From Bathymodiolus brooksi (taxonomy: Eukaryota > Mollusca > Bivalvia > Mytilida > Modiolidae), in contig OY804586.1 in NCBI GenBank assembly GCA_963680875.1, forward strand, positions 55,710,203 through 55,774,202: a stretch of 64,000 nt of DNA, read 5' to 3'. Below the pieces are notes generated by a model, which searched no databases, was not told where the DNA came from, and saw only the letters and a list, made by a program, of their open reading frames with translations. Shown in pieces: positions 1 through 13,789 of this stretch. Position numbers and translations under genes: made by a program. Every line of letters starts with the position of its first letter. Position 1 is the stretch's first letter.

Positions 1-1731
1 ATTACTGTTTAAACTTTCTTTTTTGTGTTCAATGAGTTAAGATGAGAGGTGATTGTTTGTTTTGTTGATATTGGTGGAATTGATGACCATTATTGTTTAA
101 ACTTTCTTTTTTGTGTTCAGTGAGTTAAGATGAGAGGTGATTGTTTGTTATGTTGATATTGATGGAATTGATGACCATTACTGTTTAAGCTTTCTTTCTT
201 GTGTTCAGTGAGTTAAGATGAGAGGTGATTGTTTGTTTTGTTGATATTGGTGGAATTGATGACCATTATTGCTTAAATTTTCTTTTTTGTGGTCAGTCAG
301 TTAAGATGAGAGGTCATTGTTTTGTTGATATTGGTGGAATTGATGACCATTACTGTTTAAACTTTATTTTTTGTGTTCAGTGAGTTAAGATGAGAGGTGA
401 TTTTTTTGTTGTTGATATTGGTGGAATTGATGACCATTACTGTTTAAACTTTCTTTTTTGTGTTCAATGAGCTAAGATGTGAGGTGATTGTTTGTTATGT
501 TGATATTGGTGGAATTAATGACCATTACTGTTTAAACTTTCCTTTTTGTGTTCAGTGAGATAAGATGAGAGGTGATTTTTTGTTATGTTGATATTGGTGG
601 AATTGATGACCGTTATTGTTTAAACATTCTTTTTTGTGTTCAGTGAGTTAAGATGAGAGCTGATTGTTTGTTTTGTTGATATTGATGGAATTGATGACCA
701 TTACTGTTTAAGCTTTCTTTCTTGTGTTCAGTGAGTTAAGATGAGAGGTGATTGCTTGTTTTGTTGATATTGGTGGAATTGATGACCATTATTGTTTAAA
801 CTTTCTTTTTTGTGGTCAGTGAGTTAAGATGAGAGGGGATTGTTATGTTGATATTGGTGGAATTAATGACCATTACTGTTTAAACTTTCTTTTTTGTGGT
901 CAGTGAGTTAAGATGAGAGGTGATTGTTACGTTGATATTGGTGGAATTAATGACCATTACTGTTTAAACTTTCTTTTTTGTGTTCAGTGAGTTAAGATGA
1001 GAGGTGATTGTTTGTTATGTTGATATTGGTGGAATTGATGACCATTCCTGTTTAAACTTTCTTTTTTGTGTTCAATGAGTTAAGATGAGAGGTGATTGTT
1101 TGTTATGTTGATATTGGTGGAATTGATGACCATTCCTGTTTAAACTTTCTTTTTTGTGTTCAGTGAGTTAAGATGAGAGGTGATTTTTTGTTTTGTTGAT
1201 ATTGGTGGAATTGATGACCATTACTGTTTAAACTTTCTTGTTTGTGGTCAGTGAGTTAAGATGAGAGGTGATTGTTATGTTGATATTGGTGGAATTGATG
1301 ACCATTATTGTTTAAACTTTCTTTTTTGGGGTCAGTGAGTTAAGATGAGAGGTGATTGTTTGCTATGTTGATATTGGTGGAATTAATGACCATTACTGTT
1401 TAAACTTTCTTTTTTGTGGTCAGTGAGTTAAGATGAGAGGTGATTGTTTGTTATGTTGATATTGGTGGAATTGATCACCATTACTGTTTAAACTTTCTTT
1501 TTTGTGTTCAGTGAGTTAAGATGAGAGGTGATTGTTATGTTGATATTGGTGGAATTAATGACCATTACTGTTTAAACTTTCTTTTTTGTGGTCAGTGAGT
1601 TAAGATGAGAGGTGATTGTTATGTTGATATTGGTGGAATTAATGACCATTACTGTTTAAACTTTCTTTTTTGTGGTCAGTGAGTTGAGATGAGAGGTCAT
1701 TGTTATGTTGATATTTGTGGAATTAATGACC
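1..1731. repeat. Satellite higher-order repeat A, copy 1 (1,731 bp)
   Basis: The variant order seen from position 1 restarts at 1,732 and again at 9,834 and 11,565. The spacing is exactly 1,731 bp for the 1/1,732 and 9,834/11,565 pairs. One unit is about 19-20 monomers. The match is near-identical by eye, including private variants such as GAGCTAAGATGTGAGG and GGTGATTGTTACG. Confidence 0.85.
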
Positions 1732-2945
1732 ATTACTGTTTAAACTTTCTTTTTTGTGTTCAATGAGTTAAGATGAGAGGTGATTGTTTGTTTTGTTGAT
1801 ATTGGTGGAATTGATGACCATTATTGTTTAAACTTTCTTTTTTGTGTTCAGTGAGTTAAGATGAGAGGTGATTGTTTGTTATGTTGATATTGATGGAATT
1901 GATGACCATTACTGTTTAAGCTTTCTTTCTTGTGTTCAGTGAGTTAAGATGAGAGGTGATTGTTTGTTTTGTTGATATTGGTGGAATTGATGACCATTAT
2001 TGCTTAAATTTTCTTTTTTGTGGTCAGTCAGTTAAGATGAGAGGTCATTGTTTTGTTGATATTGGTGGAATTGATGACCATTACTGTTTAAACTTTATTT
2101 TTTGTGTTCAGTGAGTTAAGATGAGAGGTGATTTTTTTGTTGTTGATATTGGTGGAATTGATGACCATTACTGTTTAAACTTTCTTTTTTGTGTTCAATG
2201 AGCTAAGATGTGAGGTGATTGTTTGTTATGTTGATATTGGTGGAATTAATGACCATTACTGTTTAAACTTTCTTTTTTGTGTTCAGTGAGATAAGATGAG
2301 AGGTGATTTTTTGTTATGTTGATATTGGTGGAATTGATGACCGTTATTGTTTAAACATTCTTTTTTGTGTTCAGTGAGTTAAGATGAGAGCTGATTGTTT
2401 GTTTTGTTGATATTGATGGAATTGATGACCATTACTGTTTAAGCTTTCTTTCTTGTGTTCAGTGAGTTAAGATGAGAGGTGATTGCTTGTTTTGTTGATA
2501 TTGGTGGAATTGATGACCATTATTGTTTAAACTTTCTTTTTTGTGGTCAGTGAGTTAAGATGAGAGGGGATTGTTATGTTGATATTGGTGGAATTAATGA
2601 CCATTACTGTTTAAACTTTCTTTTTTGTGGTCAGTGAGTTAAGATGAGAGGTGATTGTTACGTTGATATTGGTGGAATTAATGACCATTACTGTTTAAAC
2701 TTTCTTTTTTGTGTTCAGTGAGTTAAGATGAGAGGTGATTGTTTGTTATGTTGATATTGGTGGAATTGATGACCATTCCTGTTTAAACTTTCTTTTTTGT
2801 GTTCAATGAGTTAAGATGAGAGGTGATTGTTTGTTATGTTGATATTGGTGGAATTGATGACCATTCCTGTTTAAACTTTCTTTTTTGTGTTCAGTGAGTT
2901 AAGATGAGAGGTGATTTTTTGTTTTGTTGATATTGGTGGAATTGA
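1732..2945. repeat. Satellite higher-order repeat A, partial copy 2
   Basis: This stretch follows the monomer order of 1-1,214 and then departs, at a monomer boundary near 2,945, into a different order of the same monomers. The block 1-2,945 as a whole is repeated at 9,834-12,778, so a 2.9-kb piece rather than a single unit was copied. Confidence 0.75.
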
Positions 2946-5380
2946 TGACCATTACTGTTTAAACTTTCTTTTTTGTGTTCAGTGAGTTAAGATGAGAGGT
3001 GATTGTTTGTTATGTTGATATTGGTGGAATTGATCACCATTACTGTTTAAACTTTCTTTTTTGTGTTCAGTGAGTTAAGATGAGAGGTGATTGTTATGTT
3101 GATATTGGTGGAATTAATGACCATTACTGTTTAAACTTTCTTTTTTGTGTTCAATGAGTTAAGATGAGAGGTGATTGTTTGTTTTGTTGATATTGGTGGA
3201 ATTGATGACCATTATTGCTTAAACTTTCTTTTTTGTGGTCAGTGAGTTAAGATGAGAGGTGATTGTTATGTTGATATTGGTGGAATTAATGACCATTACT
3301 GTTTAAACTTTCTTTTTTGTGTTCAGTGAGTTGAGATGAGAGGTGATTGTTTGTTATGTTGATATTGATGGAATTGATGACCATTACTGTTTAAGCTTTC
3401 TTTCTTGTGTTCAGTGAGTTAAGATGAGAGGTGATTGTTTGTTTTGTTGATATTGGTGGAATTGATGACCATTATTGCTTAAATTTTCTTTTTTCTGGTC
3501 AGTCAGTTAAGATGAGAGGTCATTGTTTTGTTGATATTGGTGGAATTGATGACCATTACTGTTTAAACTTTCTTTTTTGTGTTCAGTGAGTTAAGATGAG
3601 AGGTGATTTTTTTGTTGTTGATATTGGTGGAATTGATGACCATTACTGTTTAAACTTTCTTTTTTGTGTTCAATGAGCTAAGATGTGAGGTGATTGTTTG
3701 CTATGTTGATATTGGTGGAATTAATGACCATTACTGTTTAAACTTTCTTTTTTGTGTTCAGTGAGTTAAGATGAGAGGTGATTGTTTGTTATGTTGATAT
3801 TGGTGGAATTGATGACCGTTATTGTTTAAACATTCTTTTTTGTGTTCAGTGAGTTAAGATGAGAGCTGATTGTTTGTTTTGTTGATATTGATGGAATTGA
3901 TGACCATTACTGTTTAAGCTTTCTTTCTTGTGTTCAGTGAGTTAAGATGAGAGGTGATTGCTTGTTTTGTTGATATTGGTGGAATTGATGACCATTATTG
4001 TTTAAACTTTCTTTTTTGTGGTCAGTGAGTTAAGATGAGAGGTGATTGTTATGTTGATATTGGTGGAATTAATGACCATTACTGTTTAAACTTTCTTTTT
4101 TGTGGTCAGTGAGTTAAGATGAGAGGTGATTGTTTGTTTTGTTGATATTGATGGAATTGATGACCATTACTGTTTAAGCTTTCTTTCTTGTGTTCAGTGA
4201 GTTAAGATGAGAGGTGATTGTTTGTTTTGTTGATATTGGTGGAATTGATGACCATTACTGTTAAAGCTTTCTTTCTTGTGTTCAGTGAGTTAAGATGAGA
4301 GGTGATTGTTTGTTTTGTTGATATTGGTAGAATTGATGACCATTATTGCTTAAATTTTCTTTTTTGTGGTCAGTGAGTTAAGATGAGAGGTCATTGTTTT
4401 GTTGATATTGGTGGAATTGATGACCATTACTGTTTAATTTTCTTTTTTGTGTTCAGTGAGTTAAGATGAGAGGTGATTGTTTGTTATGTTGATATTGGTG
4501 GAATTGATGACCATTCCTGTTTAAACTTTCTTTTTTGTGTTCAATGAGTTAAGATGAGAGGTGATTGTTTGTTATGTTGATATTGGTGGAATTGATGACC
4601 ATTCCTGTTTAAACTTTCTTTTTTGTGTTCAGTGAGTTAAGATGAGAGGTGATTTTTTGTTTTGTTGATATTGGTGGAATTGATGACCATTACTGTTTAA
4701 ACTTTCTTGTTTGTGGTCAGTGAGTTAAGATGAGAGGTGATTGTTATGTTAATATTGGTGGAATTGATGACCATTATTGTTTAAACTTTCTTTTTTGGGG
4801 TCAGTGAGTTAAGATGAGAGGTGATTGTTTGTTATGTTGATATTGGTGGAATTAATGACCATTACTGTTTAAACTTTCTTTTTTGTGGTCAGTGAGTTAA
4901 GATGAGAGGTGATTGTTTGTTATGTTGATATTGGTGGAATTGATCACCATTACTGTTTAAACTTTCTTTTTTGTGTTCAGTGAGTTAAGATGAGAGGTGA
5001 TTGTTATGTTGATATTGGTGGAATTAATGACCGTTACTGTTTAAACTTTCTTTTTTGTGGTCAGTGAGTTAAGATGAGAGGTGATTGTTTGTTTTGTTGA
5101 TATTGATAGAATTGATGACCATTACTGAGTTAAGATGAGAGGTGATTGTTTGTTTTGTTGATATTGATGGAATTGATGACCATTACTGTTAAAGCTTTCT
5201 TTCTTGTGTTCAATGAGTTAAGATGAGAGGTGATTGCTTGTTTTGTTGATATTGGTGGAATTGATGACCATTATTGTTTAAACTTTCTTTTTTGTGGTCA
5301 GTGAGTTGAGATGAGAGGTGATTGTTATGTTGATATTGGTGGAATTAATGACCATTACTGTTTAAACTTTCTTTTTTGTG
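2946..5380. repeat. Satellite monomers in mixed order
   Basis: The same monomers continue but in a scrambled order, with local pieces of A and of the 2,240-bp unit. One shortened monomer near 5,105-5,130 lacks the TTTAAAC block. It reads as the product of several unequal exchanges and not as a clean higher-order unit. Confidence 0.6.
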
Positions 5381-7620
5381 GTCAGTGAGTTGAGATGAGA
5401 GGTCATTGTTATGTTGATATTTGTGGAATTAATGACCATTACTGTTTAAACTTTCTTTTTTGTGTTCAGTGAGTTAAGATGAGAGGTGATTGTTTGTTAT
5501 GTTGATATTGGTGGAATTGATCACCATTACTGTTTAAACTTTCCTTTTTGTGTTCAGTGAGTTAAGATGAGAGGCGATTGTTATGTTGATATTGGTGGAA
5601 TTAATGACCATTACTGTTTAAACTTTCTTTTTTGTGGTCAGTGAGTTAAGATGAGAGGTGATTGTTTGTTTTGTTGATATTGATGGAATTGATGACCATT
5701 ACTGTTTAAGCTTTCTTTCTTGTGTTCAGTGAGTTAAGATGAGAGGTGATTGTTTGTTTTGTTGATATTGGTGGAATTGATGACCATTACTGTTAAAGCT
5801 TTCTTTCTTGTGTTCAGTGAGTTAAGATGAGAGGTGATTGTTTGTTTTGTTGATATTGGTAGAATTGATGACCATTATTGCTTAAATTTTCTTTTTTGTG
5901 GTCAGTGAGTTAAGATGAGAGGTGATAGTTATGTTGATATTGGTGGAATTAATGACCATTACTGTTTAAACTTTCTTTTTTGTGTTCAATGAGTTAAGAT
6001 GAGAGGTGATTGTTTGTTTTGTTGATATTGGTGGAATTGATGACCATTATTGTTTAAACTTTCTTTTTTGTGGTCAGTGAGTTAAGATGAGAGGTGATTG
6101 TTATGTTGATATTGGTGGAATTAATGACCATTACTGTTTAAACTTTCTTTTTTGTGGTCAGTGAGTTGAGATGAGAGGTCATTGTTATGTTGATATTTGT
6201 GGAATTAATGACCATTACTGTTTAAACTTTCTTTTTTGTGTTCAGTGAGTTAAGATGAGAGGTGATTGTTTGTTATGTTGATATTGATGGAATTGATGAC
6301 CATTACTGTTTAAGCTTTCTTTCTTGTGTTCAGTGAGTTAAGATGAGAGGTGATTGCTTGTTTTGTTGATATTGGTGGAATTGATGACCATTATTGCTTA
6401 AATTTTCTTTTTTGTGGTCAGTCAGTTAAGATGAGAGGTCATTGTTTTGTTGATATTGGTGGAATTGATGACCATTACTGTTTAAACTTTCTTTTTTGTG
6501 TTCAGTGAGTTAAGATGAGAGGTGATTTTTTGTTTTGTTGATATTGGTGGAATTGATGACCATTACTGTTTAAACTTTCTTTTTTGTGTTCAGTGAGTTA
6601 AGATGAGAGGTGATTGTTTGTTATGTTGATATTGGTGGAATTGATCACCATTACTGTTTAAACTTTCTTTTTTGTGTTCAGTGAGTTAAGATGAGAGGTG
6701 ATTGTTATGTTGATATTGGTGGAATTAATGACCATTACTGTTTAAACTTTCTTTTTTGTGTTCAATGAGTTAAGATGAGAGGTGATTGTTTGTTTTGTTG
6801 ATATTGGTGGAATTGATGACCATTACCGCTTACACTTTCTTTCTTGTGTTCAGTGTGTTAAGATGAGAGGTGATTGTTTGTTTTGTTGATATTGGTAGAA
6901 TTGATGACCATTACTGTTTAAACTTTCTTTTTTGTGGTCAGTGAGTTAAGATGAGAGGTGATTGTTATGTTGATATTGGTGGAATTAATGACCATTACTG
7001 TTTAAACTTTCTTTTTTGTGGTCAGTGAGTTGAGATGAGAGGTCATTGTTATGTTGATATTTGTGGAATTAATGACCATTACTGTTTAAACTTTCTTTTT
7101 TGTGTTCAGTGAGTTAAGATGAGAGGTGATTGTTTGTTATGTTGATATTGGTGGAATTGATCACCATTACTGTTTAAACTTTCCTTTTTGTGTTCAGTGA
7201 GTTAAGATGAGAGGTGATTGTTATGTTGATATTGGTGGAATTAATGACCATTACTGTTTAAACTTTCTTTTTTGTGGTCAGTGAGTTAAGATGAGAGGTG
7301 ATTGTTTGTTTTGATGATATTGATGGAATTGATGACCATTACTGTTTAAGCTTTCTTTCTTGTGTTCAGCGAGTTAAGATGAGAGGTGATTGTTTGTTTT
7401 GTTGATATTGGTTGGATTGATGACCATTATTGTTTAAACTTTCTTTTTTGTGGTCAGTGAGTTAAGATGAGAGGTGATTGTTATGTTGATATTGGTGGAA
7501 TTAATGACCATTACTGTTTAAACTTTCTTTTTTGTGGTCAGTGAGTTGAGATGAGAGGTCATTGTTATGTTGATATTTGTGGAATTAATGACCATTACTG
7601 TTTAAACTTTCTTTTTTGTA
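5381..7620. repeat. Satellite higher-order repeat B, copy 1 (about 2,240 bp)
   Basis: Diagnostic variants GAGGCGATTG (5,571 and 7,811), GGTGATAGTT (5,921 and 8,161) and CATTACCGCTTACAC (6,823 and 9,063) recur 2,240 bp apart, so this block is repeated directly after itself. It shares monomers with unit A but not their order. Confidence 0.85.
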
Positions 7621-9860
7621 GTCAGTGAGTTGAGATGAGAGGTCATTGTTATGTTGATATTTGTGGAATTAATGACCATTACTGTTTAAACTTTCTTTTT
7701 TGTGTTCAGTGAGTTAAGATGAGAGGTGATTGTTTGTTATGTTGATATTGGTGGAATTGATCACCATTACTGTTTAAACTTTCCTTTTTGTGTTCAGTGA
7801 GTTAAGATGAGAGGCGATTGTTATGTTGATATTGGTGGAATTAATGACCATTACTGTTTAAACTTTCTTTTTTGTGGTCAGTGAGTTAAGATGAGAGGTG
7901 ATTGTTTGTTTTGTTGATATTGATGGAATTGATGACCATTACTGTTTAAGCTTTCTTTCTTGTGTTCAGTGAGTTAAGATGAGAGGTGATTGTTTGTTTT
8001 GTTGATATTGGTGGAATTGATGACTATTACTGTTAAAGCTTTCTTTCTTGTGTTCAGTGAGTTAAGATGAGAGGTGATTGTTTGTTTTGTTGATATTGGT
8101 AGAATTGATGACCATTATTGCTTAAATTTTCTTTTTTGTGGTCAGTGAGTTAAGATGAGAGGTGATAGTTATGTTGATATTGGTGGAATTAATGACCATT
8201 ACTGTTTAAACTTTCTTTTTTGTGTTCAATGAGTTAAGATGAGAGGTGATTGTTTGTTTTGTTGATATTGGTGGAATTGATGACCATTATTGTTTAAACT
8301 TTCTTTTTTGTGGTCAGTGAGTTAAGATGAGAGGTGATTGTTATGTTGATATTGGTGGAATTAATGACCATTACTGTTTAAACTTTCTTTTTTGTGGTCA
8401 GTGAGTTGAGATGAGAGGTCATTGTTATGTTGATATTTGTGGAATTAATGACCATTACTGTTTAAACTTTCTTTTTTGTGTTCAGTGAGTTAAGATGAGA
8501 GGTGATTGTTTGTTATGTTGATATTGATGGAATTGATGACCATTACTGTTTAAGCTTTCTTTCTTGTGTTCAGTGAGTTAAGATGAGAGGTGATTGCTTG
8601 TTTTGTTGATATTGGTGGAATTGATGACCATTATTGCTTAAATTTTCTTTTTTGTGGTCAGTCAGTTAAGATGAGAGGTCATTGTTTTGTTGATATTGGT
8701 GGAATTGATGACCATTACTGTTTAAACTTTCTTTTTTGTGTTCAGTGAGTTAAGATGAGAGGTGATTTTTTGTTTTGTTGATATTGGTGGAATTGATGAC
8801 CATTACTGTTTAAACTTTCTTTTTTGTGTTCAGTGAGTTAAGATGAGAGGTGATTGTTTGTTATGTTGATATTGGTGGAATTGATCACCATTACTGTTTA
8901 AACTTTCTTTTTTGTGTTCAGTGAGTTAAGATGAGAGGTGATTGTTATGTTGATATTGGTGGAATTAATGACCATTACTGTTTAAACTTTCTTTTTTGTG
9001 TTCAATGAGTTAAGATGAGAGGTGATTGTTTGTTTTGTTGATATTGGTGGAATTGATGACCATTACCGCTTACACTTTCTTTCTTGTGTTCAGTGTGTTA
9101 AGATGAGAGGTGATTGTTTGTTTTGTTGATATTGGTAGAATTGATGACCATTACTGTTTAAACTTTCTTTTTTGTGGTCAGTGAGTTAAGATGAGAGGTG
9201 ATTGTTATGTTGATATTGGTGGAATTAATGACCATTACTGTTTAAACTTTCTTTTTTGTGGTCAGTGAGTTGAGATGAGAGGTCATTGTTATGTTGATAT
9301 TTGTGGAATTAATGACCATTACTGTTTAAACTTTCTTTTTTGTGTTCAGTGAGTTAAGATGAGAGGTGATTGTTTGTTATGTTGATATTGGTGGAATTGA
9401 TCACCATTACTGTTTAAACTTTCCTTTTTGTGTTCAGTGAGTTAAGATGAGAGGTGATTGTTATGTTGATATTGGTGGAATTAATGACCATTACTGTTTA
9501 AACTTTCTTTTTTGTGGTCAGTGAGTTAAGATGAGAGGTGATTGTTTGTTTTGATGATATTGATGGAATTGATGACCATTACTGTTTAAGCTTTCTTTCT
9601 TGTGTTCAGCGAGTTAAGATGAGAGGTGATTGTTTGTTTTGTTGATATTGGTGGAATTGATGACCATTATTGTTTAAACTTTCTTTTTTGTGGTCAGTGA
9701 GTTAAGATGAGAGGTGATTGTTATGTTGATATTGGTGGAATTAATGACCATTACTGTTTAAACTTTCTTTTTTGTGGTCAGTGAGTTGAGATGAGAGGTC
9801 ATTGTTATGTTGATATTTGTGGAATTAATGACCATTACTGTTTAAACTTTCTTTTTTGTG
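7621..9860. repeat. Satellite higher-order repeat B, copy 2
   Basis: This is a second copy of the 2,240-bp unit and differs from copy 1 by scattered single bases, for example TTGGTTGGATTG near 7,408 against TTGGTGGAATTG near 9,648. It runs directly into the next A unit at 9,834. Confidence 0.85.
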
Positions 9861-11564
9861 TTCAATGAGTTAAGATGAGAGGTGATTGTTTGTTTTGTTG
9901 ATATTGGTGGAATTGATGACCATTATTGTTTAAACTTTCTTTTTTGTGTTCAGTGAGTTAAGATGAGAGGTGATTGTTTGTTATGTTGATATTGATGGAA
10001 TTGATGACCATTACTGTTTAAGCTTTCTTTCTTGTGTTCAGTGAGTTAAGATGAGAGGTGATTGTTTGTTTTGTTGATATTGGTGGAATTGATGACCATT
10101 ATTGCTTAAATTTTCTTTTTTGTGGTCAGTCAGTTAAGATGAGAGGTCATTGTTTTGTTGATATTGGTGGAATTGATGACCATTACTGTTTAAACTTTAT
10201 TTTTTGTGTTCAGTGAGTTAAGATGAGAGGTGATTTTTTTGTTGTTGATATTGGTGGAATTGATGACCATTACTGTTTAAACTTTCTTTTTTGTGTTCAA
10301 TGAGCTAAGATGTGAGGTGATTGTTTGTTATGTTGATATTGGTGGAATTAATGACCATTACTGTTTAAACTTTCCTTTTTGTGTTCAGTGAGATAAGATG
10401 AGAGGTGATTTTTTGTTATGTTGATATTGGTGGAATTGATGACCGTTATTGTTTAAACATTCTTTTTTGTGTTCAGTGAGTTAAGATGAGAGCTGATTGT
10501 TTGTTTTGTTGATATTGATGGAATTGATGACCATTACTGTTTAAGCTTTCTTTCTTGTGTTCAGTGAGTTAAGATGAGAGGTGATTGCTTGTTTTGTTGA
10601 TATTGGTGGAATTGATGACCATTATTGTTTAAACTTTCTTTTTTGTGGTCAGTGAGTTAAGATGAGAGGGGATTGTTATGTTGATATTGGTGGAATTAAT
10701 GACCATTACTGTTTAAACTTTCTTTTTTGTGGTCAGTGAGTTAAGATGAGAGGTGATTGTTACGTTGATATTGGTGGAATTAATGACCATTACTGTTTAA
10801 ACTTTCTTTTTTGTGTTCAGTGAGTTAAGATGAGAGGTGATTGTTTGTTATGTTGATATTGGTGGAATTGATGACCATTCCTGTTTAAACTTTCTTTTTT
10901 GTGTTCAATGAGTTAAGATGAGAGGTGATTGTTTGTTATGTTGATATTGGTGGAATTGATGACCATTCCTGTTTAAACTTTCTTTTTTGTGTTCAGTGAG
11001 TTAAGATGAGAGGTGATTTTTTGTTTTGTTGATATTGGTGGAATTGATGACCATTACTGTTTAAACTTTCTTGTTTGTGGTCAGTGAGTTAAGATGAGAG
11101 GTGATTGTTATGTTGATATTGGTGGAATTGATGACCATTATTGTTTAAACTTTCTTTTTTGGGGTCAGTGAGTTAAGATGAGAGGTGATTGTTTGCTATG
11201 TTGATATTGGTGGAATTAATGACCATTACTGTTTAAACTTTCTTTTTTGTGGTCAGTGAGTTAAGATGAGAGGTGATTGTTTGTTATGTTGATATTGGTG
11301 GAATTGATCACCATTACTGTTTAAACTTTCTTTTTTGTGTTCAGTGAGTTAAGATGAGAGGTGATTGTTATGTTGATATTGGTGGAATTAATGACCATTA
11401 CTGTTTAAACTTTCTTTTTTGTGGTCAGTGAGTTAAGATGAGAGGTGATTGTTATGTTGATATTGGTGGAATTAATGACCATTACTGTTTAAACTTTCTT
11501 TTTTGTGGTCAGTGAGTTGAGATGAGAGGTCATTGTTATGTTGATATTTGTGGAATTAATGACC
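9834..11564. repeat. Satellite higher-order repeat A, copy 3
   Basis: The monomer order and private variants match 1-1,731. It is separated from that copy by the two B units and the mixed stretch. Confidence 0.85.
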
Positions 11565-13130
11565 ATTACTGTTTAAACTTTCTTTTTTGTGTTCAATGAG
11601 TTAAGATGAGAGGTGATTGTTTGTTTTGTTGATATTGGTGGAATTGATGACCATTATTGTTTAAACTTTCTTTTTTGTGTTCAGTGAGTTAAGATGAGAG
11701 GTGATTGTTTGTTATGTTGATATTGATGGAATTGATGACCATTACTGTTTAAGCTTTCTTTCTTGTGTTCAGTGAGTTAAGATGAGAGGTGATTGTTTGT
11801 TTTGTTGATATTGGTGGAATTGATGACCATTATTGCTTAAATTTTCTTTTTTGTGGTCAGTCAGTTAAGATGAGAGGTCATTGTTTTGTTGATATTGGTG
11901 GAATTGATGACCATTACTGTTTAAACTTTATTTTTTGTGTTCAGTGAGTTAAGATGAGAGGTGATTTTTTTGTTGTTGATATTGGTGGAATTGATGACCA
12001 TTACTGTTTAAACTTTCTTTTTTGTGTTCAATGAGCTAAGATGTGAGGTGATTGTTTGTTATGTTGATATTGGTGGAATTAATGACCATTACTGTTTAAA
12101 CTTTCTTTTTTGTGTTCAGTGAGATAAGATGAGAGGTGATTTTTTGTTATGTTGATATTGGTGGAATTGATGACCGTTATTGTTTAAACATTCTTTTTTG
12201 TGTTCAGTGAGTTAAGATGAGAGCTGATTGTTTGTTTTGTTGATATTGATGGAATTGATGACCATTACTGTTTAAGCTTTCTTTCTTGTGTTCAGTGAGT
12301 TAAGATGAGAGGTGATTGCTTGTTTTGTTGATATTGGTGGAATTGATGACCATTATTGTTTAAACTTTCTTTTTTGTGGTCAGTGAGTTAAGATGAGAGG
12401 GGATTGTTATGTTGATATTGGTGGAATTAATGACCATTACTGTTTAAACTTTCTTTTTTGTGGTCAGTGAGTTAAGATGAGAGGTGATTGTTACGTTGAT
12501 ATTGGTGGAATTAATGACCATTACTGTTTAAACTTTCTTTTTTGTGTTCAGTGAGTTAAGATGAGAGGTGATTGTTTGTTATGTTGATATTGGTGGAATT
12601 GATGACCATTCCTGTTTAAACTTTCTTTTTTGTGTTCAATGAGTTAAGATGAGAGGTGATTGTTTGTTATGTTGATATTGGTGGAATTGATGACCATTCC
12701 TGTTTAAACTTTCTTTTTTGTGTTCAGTGAGTTAAGATGAGAGGTGATTTTTTGTTTTGTTGATATTGGTGGAATTGATGACCATTACTGTTTAAACTTT
12801 CTTGTTTGTGGTCAGTGAGTTAAGATGAGAGGTGATTGTTATGTTGATATTGGTGGAATTGATGACCATTATTGTTTAAACTTTCTTTTTTGGGGTCAGT
12901 GAGTTAAGATGAGAGGTGATTGTTTGCTATGTTGATATTGGTGGAATTAATGACCATTACTGTTTAAACTTTCTTTTTTGTGGTCAGTGAGTTAAGATGA
13001 GAGGTGATTGTTTGTTATGTTGATATTGGTGGAATTGATCACCATTACTGTTTAAACTTTCTTTTTTGTGTTCAGTGAGTTAAGATGAGAGGTGATTGTT
13101 ATGTTGATATTGGTGGAATTAATGACCATT
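11565..13130. repeat. Satellite higher-order repeat A, copy 4 (incomplete)
   Basis: The order restarts 1,731 bp after copy 3 and then breaks near 13,130, where part of the order seen at 12,560-13,130 is run through again to about 13,790. The array then stops inside a monomer at GGTGATTGTATATATG. Confidence 0.75.
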
Positions 13131-13789
13131 ACTGTTTAAACTTTCTTTTTTGTGTTCAGTGAGTTAAGATGAGAGGTGATTGTTTGTTATGTTGATATTG
13201 GTGGAATTGATGACCATTCCTGTTTAAACTTTCTTTTTTGTGTTCAATGAGTTAAGATGAGAGGTGATTGTTTGTTATGTTGATATTGGTGGAATTGATG
13301 ACCATTCCTGTTTAAACTTTCTTTTTTGTGTTCAGTGAGTTAAGATGAGAGGTGATTTTTTGTTTTGTTGATATTGGTGGAATTGATGACCATTACTGTT
13401 TAAACTTTCTTGTTTGTGGTCAGTGAGTTAAGATGAGAGGTGATTGTTATGTTGATATTGGTGGAATTGATGACCATTATTGTTTAAACTTTCTTTTTTG
13501 GGGTCAGTGAGTTAAGATGAGAGGTGATTGTTTGCTATGTTGATATTGGTGGAATTAATGACCATTACTGTTTAAACTTTCTTTTTTGTGGTCAGTGAGT
13601 TAAGATGAGAGGTGATTGTTTGTTATGTTGATATTGGTGGAATTGATCACCATTACTGTTTAAACTTTCTTTTTTGTGTTCAGTGAGTTAAGATGAGAGG
13701 TGATTGTTATGTTGATATTGGTGGAATTAATGACCATTACTGTTTAAACTTTCTTTTTTGTGGTCAGTGAGTTAAGATGAGAGGTGATT